Position numbers and translations under genes: made by a program. The notes under the pieces are model-generated. The model worked only from the letters and a program-made list of their open reading frames with translations. It did no database searches and was not told the DNA's origin. A stretch of 64,000 nucleotides of DNA. Origin: Zoogloea dura (GTDB taxonomy: Bacteria; Pseudomonadota; Gammaproteobacteria; Burkholderiales; Rhodocyclaceae). Of this stretch, positions 34,899-43,873 are shown one piece after another. The stretch's first letter is position 1. The number at the start of each line of letters is the position of its first letter. The stretch spans positions 1-64,000 of the forward strand of contig NZ_JABBGA010000008.1 in assembly GCF_012927165.1 (NCBI RefSeq), read 5' to 3'.

Positions 34899-36713
34899 TC
34901 AGGCTGCCGGGCGCGCCTTGACGTAGGAGCCCGGGCCGTCTTCCAGCACCTTGAGCTTGCCCTTGACGGGGTCGCGGGCCGGCACCTTCTCGGCGTCCTG
35001 GTCGATCAGCCAGGCCTGCCAGTCGGTCCACCAGGAGCCGGGGTGCTGCTCGGCGCCGGCGAAGAACTCGTCCGCGGTGGCGGGCAGCTTGGCGGCGGAG
35101 TTGGTCCAGTAGCCGTACTTGTTGGCCGCCGGCGGGTTGACAATGCCGGCGATGTGGCCGGAGCCGCCCAGCACGAAGCGCACGTTGCCGCCGAAGTTGC
35201 GGGCACCGGAGTAGGTGCTCTTCCACGGGGCGATGTGGTCTTCAATGGTGGAGATGAAGTAGGTCGGGACCTTGATCTTGCTGAGGTCGATGGGCACGCC
35301 GCCGATCTCGATGCCACCGGCTTCCTTCAGCAGGTTCTTCATGTACATGTTGCGCAGGTAGAAGCTGTGCATCTTGGCCGGCATGCGCGTGGAATCGGAG
35401 TTCCAGTACAGGAGGTCGAAGGGGAACGGGTCCTTGCCCATCAGGTAGTTGTTCACCACGAAGGACCAGACGAGGTCGTTGGCGCGCAGCATGCTGAAGG
35501 TGCCGGCCATCTCGGAGCCCTCGAGGTAGCCGCGCTCGAACATCTTCTTCTCGAGGCTGGAAACCTGGCCTTCGTCGATGAACACGCCCAGCTCGCCCGG
35601 TTCGGCAAAGTCGGTCATGGTGGTGAAGAAGGTGCCGGAGGCGATCCGCTTGTCCTTCTTGCCGGCCATGTAGGCCAGGGTGGTGGCCAGCAGGGTGCCG
35701 CCCAGACAGTAGCCAGCAGCGTTGATTTCCTTGGCGCCGGTCTGCTCGACGATGGCGTCAACCGCGGCCAGGGTGCCTTCCTGCAGGTAGGAGTCGAAGC
35801 TCTTCTCGGCCAGGCGCTCGTCCGGGTTGACCCAGGAGATCACGAACACGGTATGGCCCTGATCCACGCACCACTTGATGTAGGAGTTCTTCTCGCGCAG
35901 GTCGAGGATGTAGAACTTGTTGATCCAGGGCGGCACGATCAGCAGCGGTCGCTTGGACACGTCCGGGGTGCTGGGCGTGTATTGCAGCAGCTGCATCATG
36001 TCGGTCTGGAAGACGACCTTGCCCGGCGTGGTGGCGACGTTCTTGCCCAGCTCGAAGGCCGTGGTGTCGGTCATCTTGACGCGCAGGGTGCCGCCGCCTT
36101 CTTCCACGTCACGGAGCAGGTTGTTCAGACCCTTGATCAGGTTCTGACCGTGGCTCTTGACCGTCTCGCGGAAGACTTCCGGGTTGGTCATGGCGAAGTT
36201 CGACGGGGACAGGGCGTCGATGTACTGGCGGGTGTAGAAGTTGACCTTCTTCTGGCTCTGCTCGTCGAGGCCATCCACGGTGCTCACGGTGTCATGGATG
36301 TGACGGGCGGCGATCAGGTAGGACTGCTTCATGAAGTCGAACAGGAAGTGTTCCTGCCACTCTTCGTCCTTGAAGCGCTTGTCGTCCTTGGCGGGGGCGG
36401 CCACCGGAGCGCCGGCACCCATGCCGGAGAAGCGCATCACGGAGTGCTGCCACAGGGAGAAGTAGTCCCACACCAGGTTCATCTGGGCCTGGGCGAGACG
36501 GTAGGGGTTAGCCAGCAATTTGCCCATCATGTCCATGAAGGCCTGTGCGATGCCGAGTTCGTCGGCGGGGGCGCTGATGCCCTTCTTGACTTGCTTCTGG
36601 ATGTGGTCGGCGAGCAGCTTGGAGGCCCGCTGCGCAACTTCGGCGTAGGTCTTGGCGACTTCTTTGGGATCCGGCAGTTCGGATTTGGCGACTTCTTTTT
36701 CGGGCGCAGCCAT
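34899..36713 (-). CDS. phaC: Class I poly(3-hydroxyalkanoate) synthase
   Basis: This 604-residue enzyme polymerises 3-hydroxyacyl-CoA into storage polyester on granule surfaces. The lipase-like box is GYCLGG with nucleophile C336. The remaining triad is expected at the aspartate in EDHIAPW and the histidine in GGSGHIAG. The length and N-terminal helical domain fit class I PhaC, which acts without PhaE or PhaR. It starts 16 bases after the MBL hydrolase gene and so may share its transcript. No phaA, phaB or phasin gene is visible here. Confidence 0.96.
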   Translation of the reverse strand: MAAPEKEVAKSELPDPKEVAKTYAEVAQRASKLLADHIQKQVKKGISAPADELGIAQAFMDMMGKLLANPYRLAQAQMNLVWDYFSLWQHSVMRFSGMGAGAPVAAPAKDDKRFKDEEWQEHFLFDFMKQSYLIAARHIHDTVSTVDGLDEQSQKKVNFYTRQYIDALSPSNFAMTNPEVFRETVKSHGQNLIKGLNNLLRDVEEGGGTLRVKMTDTTAFELGKNVATTPGKVVFQTDMMQLLQYTPSTPDVSKRPLLIVPPWINKFYILDLREKNSYIKWCVDQGHTVFVISWVNPDERLAEKSFDSYLQEGTLAAVDAIVEQTGAKEINAAGYCLGGTLLATTLAYMAGKKDKRIASGTFFTTMTDFAEPGELGVFIDEGQVSSLEKKMFERGYLEGSEMAGTFSMLRANDLVWSFVVNNYLMGKDPFPFDLLYWNSDSTRMPAKMHSFYLRNMYMKNLLKEAGGIEIGGVPIDLSKIKVPTYFISTIEDHIAPWKSTYSGARNFGGNVRFVLGGSGHIAGIVNPPAANKYGYWTNSAAKLPATADEFFAGAEQHPGSWWTDWQAWLIDQDAEKVPARDPVKGKLKVLEDGPGSYVKARPAA

Positions 36714-36729
36714 TCTTGGGCTCCTTGTA

Positions 36730-37752
36730 CTAGTGGCTTGTGACGAAACGAACGATTCCATCCTCCTCAACCAGCCGGCGCACCTCCCTCTTGCGCGCGA
36801 GATGGTTCAGATGGGCGATGGCTTCTCCCATGGCGAACATGACCTGGTGCGTGTCCAGTTCACGCGGGAAGAGGGTTGCAAGAACCTCCCCCGCGCTCCG
36901 CGGTACGCGGCAGGCGTCGAGAAGTTCCGCGCAGCGGGCGGCGTGGTGCTCGACGAGCTGATCCACGCGCAGCCCGATATTGCGGAACGGGCTCCCGTGG
37001 GATGGTAGCACGAGCGTTGTTGCAGGCAACTTCTTGAAACCGCTGATCGAATCGAGGAAACGACCCAGCGCATCGTCATCAGGCGCGGCCGCGAAAACAC
37101 TCACATTGGTGGAGATGCGCGGCAGCAGCATGTCGCCCGAAATCAGGATCCCGAGATCCTCGCAGTGCAGGGACATGTGCTCCGGCGAGTGGCCGTAGCC
37201 GATGATGACGCGCCACGTGTGGCCGCCGATCGACAGGGTCTCGCCATCGGTGACCCGGTGATAGCTCGACGGCAGCGATGGCACCCCGCGCGCATAGGCG
37301 TTGCCGCGCCGGGCCAGGGCTTCGCAGCGGGCCTCGTCCAGGCCGTGACGACGGAACTGGGCCACCATCGACGGGGCGTCGTAGCCGGGGAGCTGGCTCC
37401 ACAGGGCATGGCCGCCGAGATACTCGCCGAGGGTCATGGTGATGGCCGCGCCGGTATGCTCGGACAGCCATTGGGCCAGGCCCAGGTGGTCCGGGTGGCA
37501 GTGGGTGACAACGATGCGGCTGACCGGTCGGCCCAGCCCGCCTAGGATCTGCTCCCAGGCCTGCTGGGTGGCTTCGATGCCATAGCCCGTGTCGACGATG
37601 GCCACGCTGTCGCCGTCCTCGATCAGCCACAGGTTGATGTGGTTCAGGGCGAAGGGCAGGGGCATGCGGATCCAATGCACGCCGGGTGCCACGGGGAGGG
37701 TCTCACCCGCCTGGGGGGTGATCTCGAAGGGGTATTCCAGTGTCGGGGTCAT
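36730..37752 (-). CDS. MBL-fold metallo-hydrolase
   Basis: This 340-residue metallo-beta-lactamase-fold hydrolase has the metal motif THCHPDHLG, a later ligand aspartate in LISGDMLLP and a final histidine in LPSHGSP. The C-terminal extension (LATLFPRELDTHQVMFAMGE) resembles the LACTB2/glyoxalase II-like group with a small helical domain. The substrate is unknown. It is divergent from a LiuR-like MerR gene and upstream of phaC, so a role in acyl-CoA or thioester handling is a reasonable inference. Confidence 0.85.
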   Translation of the reverse strand: MTPTLEYPFEITPQAGETLPVAPGVHWIRMPLPFALNHINLWLIEDGDSVAIVDTGYGIEATQQAWEQILGGLGRPVSRIVVTHCHPDHLGLAQWLSEHTGAAITMTLGEYLGGHALWSQLPGYDAPSMVAQFRRHGLDEARCEALARRGNAYARGVPSLPSSYHRVTDGETLSIGGHTWRVIIGYGHSPEHMSLHCEDLGILISGDMLLPRISTNVSVFAAAPDDDALGRFLDSISGFKKLPATTLVLPSHGSPFRNIGLRVDQLVEHHAARCAELLDACRVPRSAGEVLATLFPRELDTHQVMFAMGEAIAHLNHLARKREVRRLVEEDGIVRFVTSH

Positions 37753-37836
37753 GCCTGTGTTCTCCTGTCGAATGAGGCCGGGTGTTTCGCTGGCCCGCGT
37801 TGCCCGGGGCTGCGAAATCTGATTTACTGGACCATG

Positions 37837-37848
37837 TTGCATCTGCAA
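37837..37848. promoter_or_regulatory. Dyad between MBL and merR genes
   Basis: The inverted repeat TTGCA-TC-TGCAA lies in the 119-base space between the two divergent genes, 24 bases before merR. It could be a regulator site; this is a weak call based on symmetry and position. Confidence 0.35.
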
Positions 37849-37871
37849 ATTGCGTGTTTCAAAACCGATCC

Positions 37872-38303
37872 ATGAACCAGGAAGAAACCTACACCATTAC
37901 CGAACTCTCCCGGGAGTTCGGCATTACGCCGCGAGCCATCCGCTTCTATGAAGACGAAGGCCTCCTGGCGCCCACCCGCGCCGGCCGCAACCGGATCTAC
38001 GCCAAGCGCGACCGGACCCGGCTGCGCCTGATCCTGCGCGGCAAGCGCCTGGGCCTGTCCCTGGCGGAGATCGGCGAACTGCTCGGCATGTACGACGGTG
38101 TCCGCAATTCCGCTCCCCAGCTGGCGCGCTTCCTGTCCGTGCTGGCTGAACGCCGCAAGGCCATCGAGCAGCAGCGCGAAGACATCATCGCCGTGCTCGG
38201 CGAGATCGGCATGCTCGAGAAGCAGTGCCACGAGCTGCTGGCCGAGAACCCGGAGGGGGCGGCCGAAGCCAGGGCGGAACTGGTTGCCCGTCTGCAGGGC
38301 TGA
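37872..38303 (+). CDS. MerR family regulator (LiuR-like)
   Basis: This 143-residue regulator has an N-terminal MerR winged helix (TITELSREFGITPRAIRFYE, then YEDEGLLAPTRAG) and a C-terminal coiled coil. It lacks metal-binding cysteines; the only cysteine is in EKQCHELL. The sequence resembles LiuR-type regulators of branched-chain amino acid and acyl-CoA catabolism. It is divergent from the MBL hydrolase gene. A TTACGTTAACGTAA palindrome downstream resembles the LiuR motif as I recall it. Confidence 0.82.
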   Translation: MNQEETYTITELSREFGITPRAIRFYEDEGLLAPTRAGRNRIYAKRDRTRLRLILRGKRLGLSLAEIGELLGMYDGVRNSAPQLARFLSVLAERRKAIEQQREDIIAVLGEIGMLEKQCHELLAENPEGAAEARAELVARLQG

Positions 38304-38323
38304 TCCTGTTTTTACCATCAAAA

Positions 38324-38337
38324 TTACGTTAACGTAA
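38324..38337. promoter_or_regulatory. LiuR-like palindrome TTACGTTAACGTAA
   Basis: A perfect 14-bp palindrome lies 20 bases after the merR stop and about 150 bases before the acetyltransferase-carbonic anhydrase gene. It may control the following plus-strand run. The match to LiuR sites is from memory. Confidence 0.5.
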
Positions 38338-38486
38338 GCGTAAATTTTTGAGGTGTGGGGAGGCAACGGCGAGTGTTCGGGCATGGGCTGGGGCAGACGG
38401 CGCTTGTGCAGTGCACTTTCGGGATGAAAGGATCGGCGCACACGGGTATCGTGTCGGGCTGTTCCGTTCTAAGGATGAGTTGATCG

Positions 38487-39629
38487 ATGGCTGTAACACT
38501 CCGCGTCCTGGGGTCCGACGACCATGCCGAAATCGAGCACGTCAGGCAGTTCTTCCGCAATTACGCGGGCTGGCTGGGCGTTGACCTGGGCTATCAGAAT
38601 TTCTTCGAGGAGATGGCATCGCTGCCGGGGGCATACTCCGCGCCGGCGGGCCGCCTGTTCTTTGCCGAGATGGATGGCCGGCCCGCCGGCTGCATCGGCA
38701 TCCGGCCGACCACCGACGGCGTCTGCGAGATGAAGCGCCTCTACGTCGAGCCCGAACTGCGCGGCAACGGCGTGGGCCGCGAGCTGGCCCTGGCCGCCAT
38801 CAAGGCCGCCAAGGCCCTGGGCTACCGCAAGATGATGCTGGACACGCTGCCGGCCATGCGCATCGCGGTCAAGCTTTACCGGGAGCTGGGTTTCAAGGAG
38901 GCGCCAGCCTACTACCCGACCCCCATAGAGGGCACCATGTTCCTCGCCCTGGACCTGGAGAACTGGTCCGAGAGCGAGATCCAGAATGAAAACCTGTTCC
39001 ACCTGTTCGACTACAACCTGGCCTGGTCGCGTCGCATGCGCCAGGTGGATCCCGGTTTCTTCGAGAAGCTGTCCACCCTGCAGGCGCCGGAGTATCTGTG
39101 GATCGGCTGTTCCGACTCCCGGGTGCCGGCCAACGAGATCATCGGCCTGCTGCCGGGCGAGGTCTTCGTGCATCGCAACGTGGCCAACGTGGTGGTGCAT
39201 ACCGACCTCAACTGCCTGTCGGTGATCCAGTTCGCGGTGGACGTGCTCAAGGTCAAGCACATCATGGTGGTGGGGCACTACGGCTGCGGCGGCGTCAAGG
39301 CGGCCCTGCAGCGTGAACGCGTGGGGCTGGTGGATCTGTGGCTGCGTCACGTCCAGGACGTGCATGTGAAGCACCTTGAGCGGGTCGACCTGCTGCCGCC
39401 CGAGATGCGCCACGACAGGTTGTGCGAACTCAATGCCCTCGAACAGGTGGTCAACGTGTGCCAGACCATGGTGGTGCAGGATGCCTGGAAGCGTGGCCAG
39501 CGCCTTACCGTGCATGGCTGGGTGTATGGCCTGAAGGATGGCCTGATCCGCGACCTGGGCATCAACGTGAGCCGGCGCGAGGACCTGACCGGCCGTTACC
39601 GGGCGGCCCTCGACACCCTCGAGGCCTGA
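38487..39629 (+). CDS. Fusion protein: GNAT N-acetyltransferase + beta-carbonic anhydrase
   Basis: This 380-residue continuous protein has two parts. Residues 1 to about 157 form a GNAT acetyltransferase, with MKRLYVEPELRGNGVGREL holding the acetyl-CoA pyrophosphate loop (R92-G97) and the C-terminal LYRELGFKE. Residues about 168-380 form a beta-class carbonic anhydrase (CO2 to bicarbonate) with zinc ligands C208, D210, H264 and C267 in GCSDSR and GHYGCGG. Both sites look intact. An AAGGATGAG site precedes the ATG. It leads a tight plus-strand run. Bicarbonate supply would serve PccA, but why an acetyltransferase is attached is unknown. Confidence 0.9.
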   Translation: MAVTLRVLGSDDHAEIEHVRQFFRNYAGWLGVDLGYQNFFEEMASLPGAYSAPAGRLFFAEMDGRPAGCIGIRPTTDGVCEMKRLYVEPELRGNGVGRELALAAIKAAKALGYRKMMLDTLPAMRIAVKLYRELGFKEAPAYYPTPIEGTMFLALDLENWSESEIQNENLFHLFDYNLAWSRRMRQVDPGFFEKLSTLQAPEYLWIGCSDSRVPANEIIGLLPGEVFVHRNVANVVVHTDLNCLSVIQFAVDVLKVKHIMVVGHYGCGGVKAALQRERVGLVDLWLRHVQDVHVKHLERVDLLPPEMRHDRLCELNALEQVVNVCQTMVVQDAWKRGQRLTVHGWVYGLKDGLIRDLGINVSRREDLTGRYRAALDTLEA

Positions 39630-39640
39630 AGGCGGGCGGG

Positions 39641-40078
39641 ATGAGCATGCCCTGCCTGCGCCCGGACATTCGCCTGGACAGCCTGAACACCCGCGGTGAA
39701 GGCCGCCTGCCGGGCTGGTTCGGGCTGGAGGTGACCCAGCTGGAGGAGGGCCGTCTGAGCGCGCGCATGCAGATCCGTCCGGATATGCTGGCGCCCAACG
39801 GCTTCCTGCACGCCGCATCGGTGATTGCCCTGGCCGATACCTCGGCGGGCTATGCCACCGTCGCCCACCTGCCACCGGGCGCCGAAAACTTCACCACCAT
39901 CGAGCTGAAGAGCAATTTCTTCGGCACCCAGACTGAGGGCGAGCTGGTCTGCGAGGCAGTGGCCGTGCATCTGGGGCGCAGCACCCAGGTGTGGGATGCC
40001 ACCGTGAGCGGTGCCGACGGCCGGCGGCTTGCCCTGTTCCGCTGTACCCAGATGATTCTGTGGCCCCGCGGGGCCTGA
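39641..40078 (+). CDS. PaaI-type hotdog-fold thioesterase
   Basis: This 145-residue hotdog thioesterase is expected to hydrolyse acyl-CoA esters. The conserved core reads PNGFLHAASVIALADTSAGY, with the asparagine-glycine and the aspartate in the active-site helix, followed by TTIELKSNFFGTQTEG. The ATG at 39641 lies 11 bases after the preceding stop. The substrate is not readable; PaaI relatives act on aromatic and medium-chain CoA esters. Confidence 0.87.
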   Translation: MSMPCLRPDIRLDSLNTRGEGRLPGWFGLEVTQLEEGRLSARMQIRPDMLAPNGFLHAASVIALADTSAGYATVAHLPPGAENFTTIELKSNFFGTQTEGELVCEAVAVHLGRSTQVWDATVSGADGRRLALFRCTQMILWPRGA

Positions 40079-40094
40079 CACGGAGGATGCATCC

Positions 40095-40715
40095 ATGAGC
40101 GAAGCACGGCAGGCCGCGGGGCCCATCGATTTCTACTTCGATTTTTCGTCGCCCTATGGCTATTTTGCGGCCGAGAAGATCGATGCCCTGGCCGCTCGCT
40201 ACGGGCGCAGCGTGCTGTGGCATCCCTTCCTGCTCGGCGTCACCTTCAAGGTGACCGGGCTGGCGCCGCTGCCGAGCATCCCGCTCAAGGGCGCCTACTC
40301 AATGCACGACATCGAGCGTTCGGCCCGCTATTTCGGCCTGCCCTTCCGGCAGCCCAGCGCCTTTCCGATCCCCACCCAGCATGCGGCGCGTGCCTTCCTG
40401 TGGCTCAACGACCGCAGCCCGGCGCGGGCTCGTGAGTTCGGCCTGGCTGCCTACCGCGCCTACTTCGTGGATGACGTGAACATCTCCGACCTGGCCACCG
40501 TGCTGCGCATCGCCGCCGGAGTGGGGGCCGACCAGGACGAGCTGTCTGCCGTGCTGGCGGGCACCGAGATCAAGACGCGCCTGGCCGCGGAGGTGGAGCT
40601 CGGCATGTCGCGGGGGGTCTTCGGCTCCCCCTTCCTGATCGTTGACGGAGAGTCCTTCTGGGGCGCCGACCGCTTGCCCCAGGTGGAGCGCTGGCTCGCC
40701 GAAGGCGGCTTCTGA
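40095..40715 (+). CDS. 2-hydroxychromene-2-carboxylate isomerase family protein (DsbA fold)
   Basis: This 206-residue kappa-class glutathione transferase-like protein has the start [20 protein letters not shown] with the active serine in the SSPY loop, and the final strand [17 protein letters not shown] with cis-proline. Members use glutathione as a cofactor in isomerisations or transfers. It lies next to the glutathione-dependent formaldehyde genes, so glutathione use is consistent. A GGAGG site precedes the ATG. Confidence 0.88.
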   Translation: MSEARQAAGPIDFYFDFSSPYGYFAAEKIDALAARYGRSVLWHPFLLGVTFKVTGLAPLPSIPLKGAYSMHDIERSARYFGLPFRQPSAFPIPTQHAARAFLWLNDRSPARAREFGLAAYRAYFVDDVNISDLATVLRIAAGVGADQDELSAVLAGTEIKTRLAAEVELGMSRGVFGSPFLIVDGESFWGADRLPQVERWLAEGGF

Positions 40716-40728
40716 GGCAGGCCGACCC

Positions 40729-41313
40729 ATGCGGCGCATCTGCGTGTTTTGCGGCTCCCGGCCGGGCGTGCGGCCGGTCTACCGGGACGTGGCCGAATCG
40801 CTCGGCAAGACCCTGGCCGAGCGGGGCATCGAACTGGTCTATGGTGGCGGCAACGTCGGCTTGATGGGCATTGTCGCCGACGCCTGCCTGGCGGCCGGTG
40901 GCAAGGTGGTGGGGGTGATCCCCCGCGCCCTGATGGAATGGGAGGTCGGGCATGAGGGCCTGACCCGCCTGGAGGTGGTGGACTCCATGCATTCCCGCAA
41001 GGCCCGTATGGCTGAGCTGGCAGACGGCTTCGTGGCCCTGCCCGGCGGGCTCGGGACCTTCGAGGAGCTCTTCGAGATCCTCACCTGGGCCCAGCTCGGC
41101 TTCCACTGCAAGCCCATCGCCCTGCTCAACGTGGACGCGTATTACCAGCCCTTGATCCAGATGATGGACCGGGGCGTGACAGAAGGTTTCATGAAGGCCG
41201 AAAACCGTGGCCTGCTGTTGGTCGAGGACAACGTCCAGACCCTGTTGCGCGCCATGGGGGCCTATCATCCCCCGGCCGTGGGCAAACGCATCCGCGACGA
41301 AAAACAACTCTGA
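40729..41313 (+). CDS. LOG family protein (nucleoside-monophosphate phosphoribohydrolase)
   Basis: This 194-residue Rossmann-like protein of the LOG family releases the base from (cytokinin) nucleoside 5'-monophosphates. The catalytic pattern [12 protein letters not shown] and SMHSRKARM are both present. The bacterial substrate could be AMP or a modified nucleotide. The ATG at 40729 gives the classical [10 protein letters not shown] beginning. Confidence 0.92.
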   Translation: MRRICVFCGSRPGVRPVYRDVAESLGKTLAERGIELVYGGGNVGLMGIVADACLAAGGKVVGVIPRALMEWEVGHEGLTRLEVVDSMHSRKARMAELADGFVALPGGLGTFEELFEILTWAQLGFHCKPIALLNVDAYYQPLIQMMDRGVTEGFMKAENRGLLLVEDNVQTLLRAMGAYHPPAVGKRIRDEKQL

Positions 41314-41340
41314 TCTCTCCCCAACCCCGAGGACTCTCCC

Positions 41341-42447
41341 ATGAAAACCCGTGCAGCCGTGGCCTGGAAGGCCGGCGCTCCGCTGAGCATCGAAACCGTT
41401 GACCTGGAAGGCCCGAAGGCCGGTGAAGTGCTGGTGGAGATCAAGGCCACCGGCATCTGTCATACCGACTACTACACCCTGTCCGGGGCCGACCCGGAAG
41501 GCCTGTTCCCCGCCATCCTGGGCCACGAAGGCGCCGGCGTGGTGGTGGATGTGGGCCCCGACGTGAAGTCCCTCAAGAGCGGCGACCACGTGATCCCGCT
41601 CTACACGCCGGAATGCCGCGAGTGCAAGTTCTGCCTGTCGCGCAAGACCAACCTGTGCCAGAAGATCCGCAGCACCCAGGGCCGCGGCCTGATGCCCGAC
41701 GCCACCAGCCGCTTCAGCCTGGACGGCAAGCCGATCCTGCATTACATGGGCACCTCCACCTTCTCCAACTACATCGTGGTGCCGGAGATCGCCCTGGCCA
41801 AGATCCGCGAGGACGCGCCCTTCGACAAGGTCTGCTACATCGGCTGCGGCGTGACCACCGGCGTGGGTGCCGTGCTGTTCACCGCCAAGGTGGAAGCGGG
41901 GGCCAATGTGGTGGTGTTCGGCCTCGGCGGCATCGGTCTCAACGTGATCCAGGCGGCCAAGATGGTGGGCGCCGACAAGATCATCGGGGTGGACCTCAAC
42001 CCCGGCCGTGAGGCCATGGCCCGCAAGTTCGGCATGACCCACTTCATCAACCCCAGCGATGTGGAAAACGTCGTGGATCACATCGTCCAGCTGACCGACG
42101 GTGGCGCCGATTACAGCTTCGAGTGCATCGGCAACACCAAGGTGATGCGCCAGGCCCTCGAGTGCACCCACAAGGGCTGGGGCCAGTCGGTGATCATCGG
42201 CGTGGCCGAGGCCGGCGCCGAGATTTCCACCCGTCCGTTCCAGCTGGTCACCGGCCGGGTCTGGAAGGGCTCCGCCTTCGGTGGCGCGCGCGGCCGTACC
42301 GATGTGCCGAAGATCGTGGACTGGTACATGGAAGGCAAGCTCAACATCGACGACCTGATCACCCATACCTTGTCTCTGGATCAGATCAACGACGGCTTCG
42401 ACCTGATGAAGAAGGGCGAGTCCATCCGTTCGGTGGTGCTCTTCTGA
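41341..42447 (+). CDS. adhC: S-(hydroxymethyl)glutathione dehydrogenase / class III alcohol dehydrogenase
   Basis: This 368-residue zinc medium-chain dehydrogenase oxidises S-(hydroxymethyl)glutathione to S-formylglutathione. The catalytic zinc ligands are in GICHTDYYT and GHEGAG. The structural zinc cysteines appear as [15 protein letters not shown]. The Rossmann motif is [11 protein letters not shown]. The length and the residue pattern match class III ADH (also FrmA). The next gene, encoding S-formylglutathione hydrolase, begins two bases after its stop. Confidence 0.96.
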   Translation: MKTRAAVAWKAGAPLSIETVDLEGPKAGEVLVEIKATGICHTDYYTLSGADPEGLFPAILGHEGAGVVVDVGPDVKSLKSGDHVIPLYTPECRECKFCLSRKTNLCQKIRSTQGRGLMPDATSRFSLDGKPILHYMGTSTFSNYIVVPEIALAKIREDAPFDKVCYIGCGVTTGVGAVLFTAKVEAGANVVVFGLGGIGLNVIQAAKMVGADKIIGVDLNPGREAMARKFGMTHFINPSDVENVVDHIVQLTDGGADYSFECIGNTKVMRQALECTHKGWGQSVIIGVAEAGAEISTRPFQLVTGRVWKGSAFGGARGRTDVPKIVDWYMEGKLNIDDLITHTLSLDQINDGFDLMKKGESIRSVVLF

Positions 42448-42448
42448 C

Positions 42449-43300
42449 ATGGCCGACAGCCCCTTCGAAACCCTCTCGGAGCACGGCTGCTTCGGCGGCC
42501 GGCAGGGCTTCTACCGCCATGCCTCGGCGGAGATCGGCCTGCCGATGCGTTTTGCCGTGTTCGTGCCGCCCCAGGCGGCGGCCGGGCCCGTGCCGGTGCT
42601 GTTCTACCTGGCCGGTCTGACCTGCACCGAGGAGACCTTCCCGATCAAGGCCGGCGCTCAGCGCCTGGCCGCCGAGCTGGGCCTGATGCTGGTGGCGCCG
42701 GATACCAGCCCGCGCGGGGCCAACGTGCCCGGCGAGGCAGAGGCCTGGGATTTCGGCGTCGGGGCGGGCTTCTACCTGGACGCCGTGCGCGAGCCCTGGG
42801 CCCGCCACTGGCGCATGGAGAGCTACATCACCGGTGAACTGCGGGCCCTGGTGGGCGCGCACTTTCCGGCAGACCTGGCGCGCTGCGGCATCTTTGGTCA
42901 CTCGATGGGCGGCCATGGTGCGCTGACCCTGGCACTCCGCCATCCGGACCTGTACCGCTCGGTGTCGGCCTTCGCGCCCATCGCCGCACCCGGCCTGTGT
43001 CCCTGGGGCGAGAAGGCCTTCGGCGGCTACCTGGGCGAGGACCGTGGCCTGTGGCGGGCGCACGATGCCAGCGCCCTGATCGAGGATGGCCGGCGCTGTC
43101 CGCCCATCCTGGTGGACCAGGGCCTGGCCGACAGCTTCCTGCCCACCCAGCTCAACCCGGAGCGCCTCGAGCAGGTGTGTGCCGCGGCCGGGCAGCCTCT
43201 TAGCCTGCGCCGGCACGAGGGCTACGATCACGGCTATTACTTCATCTCAACCTTCATGGCGGACCACCTGGCCCACCACGCCGGGCAGCTCTCCCGCTAG
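42449..43300 (+). CDS. fghA: S-formylglutathione hydrolase
   Basis: This 283-residue alpha/beta-hydrolase cleaves S-formylglutathione to formate and glutathione. The nucleophile S152 is in GHSMGGHGAL; the triad aspartate is in VDQGLADSFLP and the histidine in HEGYDHGYYF. It completes the formaldehyde pathway with adhC, and the two genes are separated by one base. Confidence 0.95.
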   Translation: MADSPFETLSEHGCFGGRQGFYRHASAEIGLPMRFAVFVPPQAAAGPVPVLFYLAGLTCTEETFPIKAGAQRLAAELGLMLVAPDTSPRGANVPGEAEAWDFGVGAGFYLDAVREPWARHWRMESYITGELRALVGAHFPADLARCGIFGHSMGGHGALTLALRHPDLYRSVSAFAPIAAPGLCPWGEKAFGGYLGEDRGLWRAHDASALIEDGRRCPPILVDQGLADSFLPTQLNPERLEQVCAAAGQPLSLRRHEGYDHGYYFISTFMADHLAHHAGQLSR

Positions 43301-43308
43301 TTGCGCAC

Positions 43309-43332
43309 CCGGACCGGCACTCGCCGGTCCGG
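43309..43332. promoter_or_regulatory. Hairpin after fghA
   Basis: Arms ccggaccggc and gccggtccgg enclose a four-base loop. No T-run follows. It may stabilise or partly end the transcript before the DUF1289 genes. Confidence 0.45.
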
Positions 43333-43456
43333 CCCAGCCCTCGACCTTCCGGTGGGGCAACTTGCCAGTCGGCCCCGGGTCTGAGATAAGGCAAGTCTCC
43401 GATCCCCCATGATCCGCCGCCACGCAGCGCCGGACGCGTCCGACCCCAAGAGAGCC

Positions 43457-43669
43457 ATGAGCATAGTGTCCCCCTGCATCAACATCTGCCGCATGAGCCC
43501 GGCCTCCGGCTACTGCGAAGGCTGTTTCCGCACCATTCCCGAGATCACCGAGTGGAGCCGCGCCAGCGACGCCCGCAAGACCGCCATCCTGGCCGAGGTG
43601 GAGGCGCGCCGGCAGGCCGCCGACCTGTTCGAGGGCGACCTGCGCGGCGAATGCGTGGGCGACGCCTGA
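43457..43669 (+). CDS. DUF1289 family small cysteine-rich protein (first of two)
   Basis: This 70-residue protein carries the DUF1289 cysteine set in SPCINICRMSPASGYCEGCF, followed by RTIPEITEW. The four cysteines may bind a metal or an iron-sulfur cluster. The function is unknown. The ATG at 43457 fits the family start. A second, divergent DUF1289 gene follows 11 bases later. Confidence 0.85.
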   Translation: MSIVSPCINICRMSPASGYCEGCFRTIPEITEWSRASDARKTAILAEVEARRQAADLFEGDLRGECVGDA

Positions 43670-43680
43670 GAGGAGCGGCC

Positions 43681-43863
43681 ATGAGCGAAGACAACCCCTG
43701 CGTCGGTATCTGCGAGATCGACGAAAGCGGCTACTGCATCGGCTGCGGCCGCAGCGCCGACGTGATCTTCGGCGAGACGGACTCCGCCGCCGACAGCCAG
43801 GCCGACGCCGAGGTGGCCAGTCTTGCCGGCGTGCCCGGCGAGCGGCCCCAGGCTTCCGACTGA
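43681..43863 (+). CDS. DUF1289 family small cysteine-rich protein (second of two)
   Basis: This 60-residue protein has the same cysteine layout (NPCVGICEIDESGYCIGCG) but a different acidic C-terminal tail. A GAGAGGAG-like site precedes its ATG. The pair looks like an old tandem duplication whose copies have diverged. Confidence 0.83.
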   Translation: MSEDNPCVGICEIDESGYCIGCGRSADVIFGETDSAADSQADAEVASLAGVPGERPQASD

Positions 43864-43873
43864 GGCGCGGGCC

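Noticed and set aside
37753-37871. MerR-type promoter with a 19-bp spacer
   Set aside because: The TTGCA-TC-TGCAA dyad is present but I could not place -35 and -10 hexamers around it convincingly.
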